Source: a bacterium (GTDB lineage Bacteria; Desulfobacterota; UBA8473). From it: a DNA stretch of 9,203 nucleotides. The stretch covers positions 1 through 9,203 of the forward strand of contig WOUX01000020.1 in assembly GCA_009773075.1 (NCBI GenBank), in the 5' to 3' direction. The notes beneath the pieces are model-generated. The model did not search any database, had not been told where the DNA came from, and saw only the letters and a program-made list of their open reading frames with translations. Position 1 is the first letter of the stretch; every line of letters begins with the position of its first letter. Positions 1 through 5,839 of this stretch are shown here, one piece after another. The position numbers and the translations under genes were made by a program.

Positions 1-72
1 TGATATCTCTTCCAACGCCTCCTCAAGATCTTCAGGAACATGATAAATCTTACCTTCCGGTATCTTGACCAT
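1..72 (-). CDS. Third gene of the CODH-like unit, 5' end only
   Basis: The first 24 codons of a minus-strand gene run off the window at position 1 and read MVKIPEGKIYHVPEDLEEAL followed by EEIS. The ATG at 70-72 is preceded by a strong ribosome binding site, TAAAAGGAGGTAGGTA on the minus strand, so the start is well supported. The visible residues are too few to identify a family. They do not obviously look like the start of an acetyl-CoA synthase beta subunit (CdhC), which might have been expected after cdhA and cdhB. The gene lies 139 bp downstream of the cdhB-like stop codon, on the same strand, and could be in the same transcript or have its own promoter (a TATAAT hexamer lies at 127-132 on the minus strand, without a good -35). 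Confidence 0.7.
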   Translation of the reverse strand, partial: MVKIPEGKIYHVPEDLEEALEEIS

Positions 73-98
73 TACCTACCTCCTTTTAGATGGTGTTT

Positions 99-122
99 AC
101 CTGGACTGTAATTTACCCAGGT
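99..122. repeat. 6-bp inverted repeat, possible operator
   Basis: ACCTGG (99-104) and CCAGGT (117-122) form a perfect 6-bp inverted repeat with a 12-bp spacer. It lies between a minus-strand TATAAT hexamer (127-132) and the ribosome binding site of the partial gene starting at 72, the place where an operator would sit. A short repeat like this can occur by chance. The rest of 73-211 shows nothing else recognisable. Confidence 0.2.
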
Positions 123-211
123 TGTAATTATAAGAATAAGAATTCGCCAAACTCTCTTCGTCCCAATCAATTATCCATACATACTTACTGTAGCATACAT
201 CCTAATATAAT

Positions 212-682
212 CTAATTTTTAAGGTTGTCAATCAATTTATTCAAGAATTCAGCCCATTCATCGAATGACAGGTCAGGGGCAGAATAAGTGGCACCTTCCA
301 TATATCTGTTATCCAATATCATCGTTTTCCCGTTTTTTATTGTAGAGATTAACATCCTGGCTATATCTGGATAATAGCCAAAGAATACCAAGAGTTCCGG
401 TCTCTCTGGAGTAATAGGCTCCTCCCATTTCTCGACCCTTAAAAAATTTACCAGATCAGCGGCCATCATCTTCTTAGCCTTTATCTCCGTATTGTCTTTT
501 AATTGAAACATTGTATTGCCAGTGGCTGCTATCGGTGTATCGGTTAACTTAGCTATCTCTACCACATAATCCAGCAGTTTCTTTCCACCAACCTCCAGAT
601 TATTGCAAATTGACCCTGCTACTAGAAGTTTTTTCTTCTCTTCTTTAAGAAATTTTGCTGCTTCATTGGGTGTTAGCATCAT
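212..682 (-). CDS. cdhB: CODH/acetyl-CoA decarbonylase-synthase epsilon subunit-like (CdhB)
   Basis: This protein of about 156 residues resembles the epsilon subunit that partners the CODH alpha subunit (CdhA) in the archaeal-type complex. Seen along the chain are an AKFLKEEKKKLLVAGS opening like the family's first strand, a TPIAATGNTM segment, NFLRVEKWEEP, the hydrophobic PELLVFFGYYPDIARMLI segment and KTMILDNRYMEGATYSAPDL near the C terminus, an arrangement typical of CdhB. The role of epsilon in the complex is not well defined and is usually described as structural or in electron transfer. The ATG at 680-682 is preferred because GGAGG (689-693) sits 6 nt upstream. It gives the usual family length and a 43-bp gap after the cdhA-like stop. 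A TTG at 755-757 would add 25 residues and overlap cdhA by 32 bp, but it has a poor ribosome binding site. Confidence 0.88.
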   Translation of the reverse strand: MMLTPNEAAKFLKEEKKKLLVAGSICNNLEVGGKKLLDYVVEIAKLTDTPIAATGNTMFQLKDNTEIKAKKMMAADLVNFLRVEKWEEPITPERPELLVFFGYYPDIARMLISTIKNGKTMILDNRYMEGATYSAPDLSFDEWAEFLNKLIDNLKN

Positions 683-725
683 CTCTCCCCTCCCCTTTCT
701 TTTAAAATCGATCCAATGTATGTCC

Positions 726-3221
726 TTAGTCTCTGTCTGATCTTGGTTTGTAGACAAATCTTTTCAATCCTGTTAAATACTGGCCTGATCTAAACCCATA
801 ATGTTCAAGGAAATCCCCCACCTCCATTAATCGACCGTCTCTGTGTTTTGACTTAAGGATTTTTCCCCGCTTTTTATCAATCTCCCAACCATGCTCTTCT
901 TCCAATAGCCTGATTATCTTGGCCTTCTTTGTAATTGGCAGTTCCGTCTCTTTTCTTACAAAAAGGTGCCAATCGTCGGGCCATTCACCAAATTTCTTTT
1001 TGTAAGTATTCAGATAGAGATCGAATTTATTCTGGCGGGAATTTTCCATCTCCTGAAGGGTGAAGCTGAGTTTTGGGACAAGGGCAATAGCTTCATCGAT
1101 GGTCTCTACCGGGATCAACATGTGCTCTGGTGTAGGTTCGGTTTCTTTCTTCTCTTCGGTATTACCATGTATCATCCACCATTTACTCCTATCGTATTTA
1201 TTCCCCAATAGGTATCTTTTGAACTTCGATCCATTGGGTCCTACGATAACCGGAATCCCTGCTCTGACATGAGCTGCTGCAACGGCATAAGCAAGATCGG
1301 TGGCTGGTCCCCATAGGATTACAGCAGTCGCAAACCTATATATAAAATCAGCCTCCTGTGCAAAAGTAGACTTATAGGGATTCCTAAAGGCAAGGTACCC
1401 TAGTTTATAGAACGGGGCGGTTGCTACAAGGCCTTGTGCCGAACATCCACCACAGTTGGTCAGACATCTGGGATTGAATAGGGCTGGATATGCTTCAAAT
1501 AGGAACTTCCCTGTTTTAGGATCCTTATATCGGGCAACATCCTGGGCAATACACCCTGCAACGGCAACAGAGTAATTAGACTGAACAAACTCTTTAGCCA
1601 TTTCAGCTACTTCGCTCTCTGCCCCTGGGTAGTTACCGCAACCTATTATAGCCACAGCACTGGGCATACTGAACATGGTTATAGCTATATCCCTTACCTC
1701 CAGATTGGTAATAGGTCCCCTACCCGCCCGCATCTTAAAATAGTCTTCTTTTATTGCCTGGGGATTGGCAGACAGAAACATATCCATGAGGGGTATACCT
1801 TCAGGGCATGCCTGTTCACACTTTCCACAGTACATGCTCTTCACGTGAACATCTGCCAACTTGGCAAAGTCTCCTTCTTTTGCTGCTTTTAAGGTTTCAC
1901 AGTTTATTAAACTGGCTGGGCATGCCCTGGAGCAGGCATCACAATTTGTACATTTTGAGGCATACCTTTTTATATCCTCTGCAGTCAGAAGATAGCTATC
2001 CTTTCTCTTGCCTTTCATCTTCTGCACAAGTTTAACGGCAACCTCACCGGCCTTCTTGGGGTCTGATATCATAACTATAGGAGTCCCTTTTTCAAGATCA
2101 TTGACAATCTCCTCTATTGAATCAAGTGCCCTGTCATCCAGACCATATGTATGGTTGAAGCTAGTTGTTATTACTCTGGTATCTGTCTTAATTGCTTCTT
2201 CCATTACATCAACTTTGCAACATATATCACTAAGGACAATCACATCCCCCATGCCCAGTCTTAAGACCTTATTAGCCCTGGTGGGAGAGGTAAGTACCTT
2301 AGCCTTATCATAAAAACGAATCATGTCATGTCCCGTTGAACCGATTCCAGTAACTTCTATCTTACCCTCCAGTCCGTTATCTTTTATGTACTTTACTGCC
2401 ATCCACGCAGGCAAAAAGTCATTACCCATAAATACCAGGACGGGTTTCGATGTGTCTACTGAGCCAAGCCCACCTTCTGTAGTAGGTGGCGGAAAGGTAG
2501 GTATTTCCATCAAATCCTTATCTGGAGCCCAGGCAAAATCAAAGAAATTGTACTTAAGCCATTCAGTGAGGTCCATGACAAAGAGAAGAACAGAACCGGC
2601 ATGAAAGACCTTTGATTCCAAATCAACAATACTGCTTTCTCTGCCAACATTCGCCGCGGTTAAAAGTTCTGAAAGCTGACCTTCGGCGTAGGTTAACGCC
2701 TCTCTCACTTCTCTAAGGTTTTTCGGTGATTCCGAAATAAGTATATTTACGTTCATTAAACCGTAAACTATATTGTTTCCCCACTTTATTTCTTTATCCT
2801 TTCCAAACTCCTTTATGCAGTGATCCAAAAGTTCCTTACAGGTCGACAAATGTATTGCGAGACCCTTGCTTGCCGACTGGAGAGAGAGCTTTGCCTGAAA
2901 TATCTCAAGATTGAGTCCGCAACTTCCCTTACCCTTTTCGAGATTACAAGGCCCCTGGAAGCAGTCCTGACATTCTTTTATGGTAGCAGTGTAAAGAGGG
3001 GGGAATCTTTCCAGCAGGAATCTGTCCCACTCTGCTATGTCATGTGCATGTGGGTAAGGCGTTAACCACACCTTCATTTGGTTAACCAGGTTCTCCGACC
3101 AGGTAGTCTCGACTGACTCTTTAATCATACCCTCAATGCCTCTTATATCTCTTACTGCTTTGCTTACATCGACATCAGTATTGACAACTCTAGCAATGAC
3201 CTTTTTTTGATCGTCTCCCAT
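726..3221 (-). CDS. cdhA: CODH alpha subunit-like protein (CdhA family) with altered metal-site residues
   Basis: This 831-residue protein has about the usual length of archaeal CdhA. Cys84, Cys87, Cys92 and Cys101 (CQDCFQGPCNL, then CG) match the B-cluster motif. Residues about 260-400 follow the family's C-cluster region. An inserted ferredoxin domain carries CTNCDACSRACP (424-435) and CGKCEQACP (465-473). The C-terminal half keeps GCGNYPGAES (527-536), AGCIAQ (556-561) and NCGGCSAQG (589-597), so Cys528, Cys557 and Cys590/593 can still bind metal. Several expected residues are missing: the GHN histidine is Asn267, the GICCT pair is GIGST (Gly294, Ser295), the catalytic lysine aligns with Leu643, and no Cys precedes residue 84 for a D cluster. 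Normal CdhA interconverts CO and CO2 at a Ni-Fe cluster; this one probably cannot. The GGGAGG 8 nt before ATG supports the start. CdhB follows directly. Membership in the family is sure; the function is not. Confidence 0.9.
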   Translation of the reverse strand: MGDDQKKVIARVVNTDVDVSKAVRDIRGIEGMIKESVETTWSENLVNQMKVWLTPYPHAHDIAEWDRFLLERFPPLYTATIKECQDCFQGPCNLEKGKGSCGLNLEIFQAKLSLQSASKGLAIHLSTCKELLDHCIKEFGKDKEIKWGNNIVYGLMNVNILISESPKNLREVREALTYAEGQLSELLTAANVGRESSIVDLESKVFHAGSVLLFVMDLTEWLKYNFFDFAWAPDKDLMEIPTFPPPTTEGGLGSVDTSKPVLVFMGNDFLPAWMAVKYIKDNGLEGKIEVTGIGSTGHDMIRFYDKAKVLTSPTRANKVLRLGMGDVIVLSDICCKVDVMEEAIKTDTRVITTSFNHTYGLDDRALDSIEEIVNDLEKGTPIVMISDPKKAGEVAVKLVQKMKGKRKDSYLLTAEDIKRYASKCTNCDACSRACPASLINCETLKAAKEGDFAKLADVHVKSMYCGKCEQACPEGIPLMDMFLSANPQAIKEDYFKMRAGRGPITNLEVRDIAITMFSMPSAVAIIGCGNYPGAESEVAEMAKEFVQSNYSVAVAGCIAQDVARYKDPKTGKFLFEAYPALFNPRCLTNCGGCSAQGLVATAPFYKLGYLAFRNPYKSTFAQEADFIYRFATAVILWGPATDLAYAVAAAHVRAGIPVIVGPNGSKFKRYLLGNKYDRSKWWMIHGNTEEKKETEPTPEHMLIPVETIDEAIALVPKLSFTLQEMENSRQNKFDLYLNTYKKKFGEWPDDWHLFVRKETELPITKKAKIIRLLEEEHGWEIDKKRGKILKSKHRDGRLMEVGDFLEHYGFRSGQYLTGLKRFVYKPRSDRD

Positions 3222-3350
3222 TGATTTTCCTCCCTTGTTATGTTTATGATTGTCACTTCATAAAACAACTATTGCCATAGAAACACCTCTAACGCTAGGG
3301 GGTTCCTATTATGAGACGCTTTAAAAACTACGTTTCTCCTGATAGTACCC

Positions 3351-3368
3351 TTCAGGGATATCCCTGAA
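3351..3368. repeat. 18-bp perfect palindrome
   Basis: TTCAGGGATATCCCTGAA is identical to its own reverse complement with no spacer. In RNA it would make a poor hairpin because it has no loop, so a dimeric protein-binding site (operator) is the more natural reading. It lies about 130 bp upstream of the cdhA-like start codon, inside the structured leader. Confidence 0.5.
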
Positions 3369-3451
3369 AATTAAATACATAGGTTTTTGAGAACCCACCT
3401 CAGCAAGCTTACCCGGTTAGAGAAGGAATCTCTAACGGGGCTTAGATAGGT

Positions 3452-3498
3452 CAAAAAATTAGTTCTGAAGCTAAAGGGGATGTGTTTAACTCTTCAGA
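3452..3498 (-). terminator. Terminator-like hairpin after the zinc-ribbon gene
   Basis: On the minus strand, TCTGAAG (3498-3492) pairs with CTTCAGA (3470-3464) around a 21-nt loop. AG/CT adds two pairs across a bulge, and TTTTTT follows within a few bases (3458-3453). That is the order of an intrinsic terminator, although the loop is long and the stem only moderately stable. It lies about 110 nt downstream of the small four-CxxC gene and about 230 nt upstream of the cdhA-like gene. It could end the first gene's transcript or act as an attenuator. A competing stem, AGCTAAA (3516-3510) with TTTAGCT (3475-3469), shares bases with its 3' arm. Confidence 0.35.
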
Positions 3499-3610
3499 CT
3501 ATAAAATCATTTAGCTACTTTAAAGGTGTTTATTGTCTACATCCTCAACATTCTCTATTCTACACTATTAAACGTACCTATAGAGAAAGGGGCTAAGTAG
3601 TATTGAACTC

Positions 3611-3838
3611 CTATTCAAATACATCAACTTCGGAAACGCAGTCTTTACAAACAGTCTTCTTTACAGTACCAGCCGTAAGGGCACCAGGTTTGGAATAACC
3701 CTTTATCCTTGCTGCCGGATGAGTTGCATCTAGAGCGATTTCCACTGAGCAAATTTCACAAATGTCAATTCCACATTCACTGCATTTCTCTTTTGCCTCG
3801 TTTTCATTGCATTTTCCACAAACTTTTCCTTCCGCCAT
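3611..3838 (-). CDS. Small four-CxxC (zinc-ribbon/B-box-like) protein
   Basis: This 75-residue soluble protein has four CxxC pairs: Cys7/10, Cys19/22, Cys27/30 and Cys64/67. Eight cysteines in pairs are enough for two zinc ions, or for two Fe-S or rubredoxin-like sites. The spacing of the first three pairs recalls B-box and treble-clef zinc fingers. There is no signal peptide or membrane segment, and I do not recognise a named family. AGGAGGT lies 7 nt before the ATG on the minus strand, a strong ribosome binding site. The gene is first in the minus-strand unit, with a sigma-70-like promoter about 105 bp upstream, and is followed by the long leader and the CODH-like genes. Roles as a regulator, a metal-delivery protein or a small electron carrier for the complex are all possible; none is shown. 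Confidence 0.82.
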   Translation of the reverse strand: MAEGKVCGKCNENEAKEKCSECGIDICEICSVEIALDATHPAARIKGYSKPGALTAGTVKKTVCKDCVSEVDVFE

Positions 3839-3943
3839 TCAGACTTACCTCCTTCCCGAATTGTCTTTAATAAATCTTCTTTTAATATATTTTTATACTT
3901 TATTTTCTGAGGGGGATTCATCTCCCACCCATTTTTGTATACA

Positions 3944-3971
3944 ATGCTAGCATAAAAAAAACCCATGTCAA
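3944..3971 (-). promoter_or_regulatory. Sigma-70-like promoter for the minus-strand unit
   Basis: On the minus strand a perfect -35 hexamer TTGACA (3971-3966) is followed, after 16 bp, by TAGCAT (3949-3944), which matches four of six bases of TATAAT. Transcription would start near 3937, giving a 5' leader of about 100 nt before the four-CxxC gene at 3838. The two elements are well placed and face away from the promoter of the radical SAM gene. Confidence 0.55.
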
Positions 3972-3976
3972 GCGAA

Positions 3977-4007
3977 AAGTCAAACCAATTCCTTTTTTCA
4001 TTGACTT
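3977..4007. promoter_or_regulatory. 7-bp inverted repeat between divergent promoters
   Basis: AAGTCAA (3977-3983) and TTGACTT (4001-4007) are perfect inverted repeats with 17 bp between them, so their centres are about 24 bp apart. The right arm coincides with the -35 of the plus-strand promoter and the left arm lies just upstream of the minus-strand -35. A bound dimeric regulator could affect both directions. Because one arm is itself a -35-like hexamer, part of the symmetry may be coincidental. Confidence 0.25.
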
Positions 4008-4029
4008 ACCCCCATAGAGTTGATTAAAT
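4001..4029 (+). promoter_or_regulatory. Sigma-70-like promoter for the radical SAM gene
   Basis: TTGACT (4001-4006), a 17-bp spacer and TTAAAT (4024-4029) make a good sigma-70-type promoter. Initiation would be expected near 4036, only a few bases before the ATG at 4040. The transcript would therefore be nearly leaderless, which agrees with the lack of any ribosome binding site in front of this start. Confidence 0.5.
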
Positions 4030-4039
4030 AGTTTTTGTT

Positions 4040-5326
4040 ATGAACATACTATTAATCGAAATAAATCCGTTCATCCCCCCATCCACCCCTATTTCTATCG
4101 CCTATATTGCAGCCTTTTTGAGGGGGCATGGGTTTCATGTGAACATTATGAATATTGGAGAGAATACCCCTTTTTCTCTCCATCTCCTCAACTCCTATAT
4201 CCGTGATTTCAAACCAGGGCTGGTAGGGTTTTCTGCCTATCAGAGGAACATCCTCTTTGTTATCGGGCTGGCAAATTACATAAAGTCCTTTGACCCGAAG
4301 ATCAAGATTGCGATAGGTGGACCGCAGGCTACTTTTATGCCCTCTTCTGCTCTTCAACCCATGGGGTCTATCGATTATATTTGTAGAGACGAAGGCGAAA
4401 TAGCTCTTCTGAATATAGCTTTGGCCATTAGAGATGGAATAGACAATACTGTAATCTCAGGGAGTTCCTGCAAATGTGAAGATGGTTTATTTTACGATGG
4501 TCCCAGTGTGGAAGCGTACAGTGATCTGGACAGATACCCCTCCCCGTATCTTCATAACGACCTTATTGATTTCTCTAATCTTGAAGAGGCAATCCTGTTT
4601 ACTTCAAGGGGTTGTCCCTATGGGTGCATCTTCTGTTATACCCCTAAAGCTTTCAAGCGGAAGGTCAGGTTTCATTCTATCGAGAGGGTAATAGAAGAGA
4701 TTGAATGGATTTATCGGAAAGGCATTAAAAAGTTCTGGTTTGCAGATCCGAGTTTTTCTATCAATATTGACAGGATAGATCGACTGATGGAAGAGATCCT
4801 CCGAAAGAACCTTAATATACAAATCTGGTTGGAAACCAGAGCGGATCTTGTCAATAAAGAGCTTGTGAAAAAGATGAAGGCCGCCGGGGTTTATCTTGTC
4901 GCCTATGGGCTGGAATCGGCGTCTAAGAAAGTACTTGAAGGTCTAAAAAAGAACATTTCACTGAATGATATGCGAAGGGCGATAAAATTGACCCAAAAAA
5001 ATGGTATCGACGTGGAGCTATTTACCCAATATGGTCTTCCCCATGAGAACTTTGGTGATGCCATGAAGACATTACAGTTTCTTAAGGATAACGATGTAAA
5101 GATCAGGGGAAATTCTAATTCCCAGCAGATGCAAGTGTATTTTGGCACGGATGTCTTCAATTCTTGCCGGGAATATGGGGTTAAACCACTGGAAAGGAAT
5201 ATGCCTGCATATATGTCTATAGGGAAACAGTACGAAACGGAATATCTGTCCTCTGACGACCTTAAGAAAATCAGGTTAATATGGGAAAGGGAGTCCCTTG
5301 ACGGGGTGAAGAGAAAGGTTTCATAG
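4040..5326 (+). CDS. B12-binding-domain radical SAM protein
   Basis: This 428-residue protein has the architecture of class B-type cobalamin-dependent radical SAM enzymes. Residues 1-130 form a Rossmann-like B12-binding domain: MNILLIEINPF, PISIAYIAAFLRGHG, KPGLVGFSAY, IAIGGPQATFMP and DYICRDEGE. The radical SAM core follows with CPYGCIFC, giving Cys192, Cys196 and Cys199 for the [4Fe-4S] cluster. Later core motifs are FADPSFS (235-241), YGLESASKKVLEGL (289-302), YGLPHE (331-336) and a VYFGTDVFNSCREYG end (367-380). Such enzymes generate a 5'-deoxyadenosyl radical and often methylate or rearrange unreactive carbons; the substrate cannot be read from sequence. ATG 4040 is chosen because the B12-domain first strand starts there, although no ribosome binding site precedes it. 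It is divergent from the CODH-like unit and has no clear partner gene immediately downstream. Confidence 0.9.
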   Translation: MNILLIEINPFIPPSTPISIAYIAAFLRGHGFHVNIMNIGENTPFSLHLLNSYIRDFKPGLVGFSAYQRNILFVIGLANYIKSFDPKIKIAIGGPQATFMPSSALQPMGSIDYICRDEGEIALLNIALAIRDGIDNTVISGSSCKCEDGLFYDGPSVEAYSDLDRYPSPYLHNDLIDFSNLEEAILFTSRGCPYGCIFCYTPKAFKRKVRFHSIERVIEEIEWIYRKGIKKFWFADPSFSINIDRIDRLMEEILRKNLNIQIWLETRADLVNKELVKKMKAAGVYLVAYGLESASKKVLEGLKKNISLNDMRRAIKLTQKNGIDVELFTQYGLPHENFGDAMKTLQFLKDNDVKIRGNSNSQQMQVYFGTDVFNSCREYGVKPLERNMPAYMSIGKQYETEYLSSDDLKKIRLIWERESLDGVKRKVS

Positions 5327-5491
5327 GGTGTATCGTCAAATAGACTTATAGACTACGAACAAGAACTAGAGAATTAATTGTTATTCTATGAAGGAAGGAA
5401 CCGTGTTAGGAGAGTACATGGATAGAAAAATTAACATATTGTCAAATTTAACTTATGGTTATTTGAAAATTTTTTTAATATTGCCAGATAC
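5327..5491. other. Gene-poor stretch after the radical SAM gene
   Basis: This AT-rich stretch shows no convincing terminator, promoter or RNA gene. A 63-codon ORF at 5388-5579 overlaps the doubtful membrane ORF in another frame, lacks a ribosome binding site and resembles nothing I know. The whole region 5327-5735 reads like decayed or non-coding DNA. Confidence 0.4.
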
Positions 5492-5722
5492 ATGGCAGAC
5501 GCAAGAGCGCATGATTTACCGCTGGTGGGCAGCGGTGAACATGATTGGACAAGGATATTTACATGCCTGGGGCTATTAAATTATGATACTGCAGTTGTAA
5601 ATTTTGTAAGATTTATAGGTTGGTTAGGTTTAATATCAACTATGCTTTTTGTAACATATCAATGGAACCAATATAGAAAAGAACATACTGGCAAAAATAG
5701 GGACGGCTCCCACTTAATTTAA
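5492..5722 (+). CDS. Doubtful small membrane protein or gene remnant
   Basis: This 76-codon ORF reads in part HDWTRIFTCLGLLNYDTAVV and then NFVRFIGWLGLISTMLFVTY followed by QWNQYRKEH. The second part looks like a real transmembrane segment ending in a positively charged cytoplasmic tail, which is unusual for a chance ORF. Against it, no ribosome binding site precedes the ATG, the same frame stays open upstream to about 5435, and nothing in the family memory available to me matches. It may be the 3' remnant of a larger membrane-protein gene, or a small gene-cassette-like ORF, since it is followed at once by the attC-like hairpin at 5736. Confidence 0.3.
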   Translation: MADARAHDLPLVGSGEHDWTRIFTCLGLLNYDTAVVNFVRFIGWLGLISTMLFVTYQWNQYRKEHTGKNRDGSHLI

Positions 5723-5735
5723 TAAACAAAAAAAT

Positions 5736-5810
5736 GGCTATAACAAGTTGCTGGAGAATAGACGGGAAAACGCTTGTGCGTTTCCAGCGTCTCAGCTCCA
5801 ACATTATGCC
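5736..5810. repeat. 75-bp imperfect palindrome, attC-like
   Basis: The stretch folds almost end to end: GGC/GCC, ATAA/TTAT, GTT/AAC, GGAG/CTCC, AGACG/CGTCT, GG/CC and AAACGC/GCGTTT around a TTGT loop (5774-5777), with small unpaired bulges between the blocks. Interrupted stems with extra-helical bases, a TATAACAA left end and a TTATGCC right end are reminiscent of integron attC recombination sites. The right end reads CATTATGCC, however, so the GTT of the conserved R' core is ATT. It could be a decayed attC, a MITE-like element or simply a stable leader hairpin for thi4, which starts 30 bp downstream. No integrase gene is in the window. Confidence 0.4.
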
Positions 5811-5839
5811 AAAACAGCAGGAAAAAGAAAGGAAGCAAA

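Larger units (their letters stand above)
3222..3610 (-). promoter_or_regulatory. Structured leader before the cdhA-like gene
   Basis: This 389-bp stretch holds no convincing ORF but many inverted repeats. Read as a minus-strand transcript, it contains in order: an 8-bp stem (3580-3587 with 3551-3558), a terminator-like hairpin overlapped by a competing 7-bp pairing (3464-3516), an 8-bp hairpin (3429-3436 with 3416-3423), a 6-bp stem (3391-3396 with 3300-3305) enclosing an 18-bp palindrome, and a second copy of CGTTAGAG (3287-3294). That last copy could pair with the same CTCTAAC (3416-3422) used by the 8-bp hairpin. The mutually exclusive pairings suggest an attenuator, a riboswitch-like RNA or a protein-bound leader. 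It fits no riboswitch class known to me. Chance pairing in AT-rich DNA explains some but probably not all of the repeats. Confidence 0.45.

Noticed and set aside
683..757. TTG start for cdhB adding 25 residues and overlapping cdhA
   Set aside because: The ATG at 680-682 has GGAGG 6 nt upstream and gives the normal family length; the TTG has no good ribosome binding site.
2008..2604. Plus-strand ORFs of 75-101 codons opposite the cdhA-like gene
   Set aside because: They are antisense shadows of a well-supported coding frame, with no ribosome binding sites or recognisable motifs.
3730..3966. 78-codon minus-strand ORF overlapping the four-CxxC gene
   Set aside because: It overlaps the better-supported four-CxxC frame and its own promoter; its composition is that of AT-rich noncoding DNA and it has no convincing start signal.
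5774..5839. Upstream ATG for thi4
   Set aside because: The 22 extra residues lie inside the hairpin region, are not Thi4-like, and the ATG at 5840 has a ribosome binding site.
5723..5839. TPP riboswitch upstream of thi4
   Set aside because: Neither the CTGAGA nor the ACCTGAtctgG-type conserved segments are present; the structure there is a single long hairpin.
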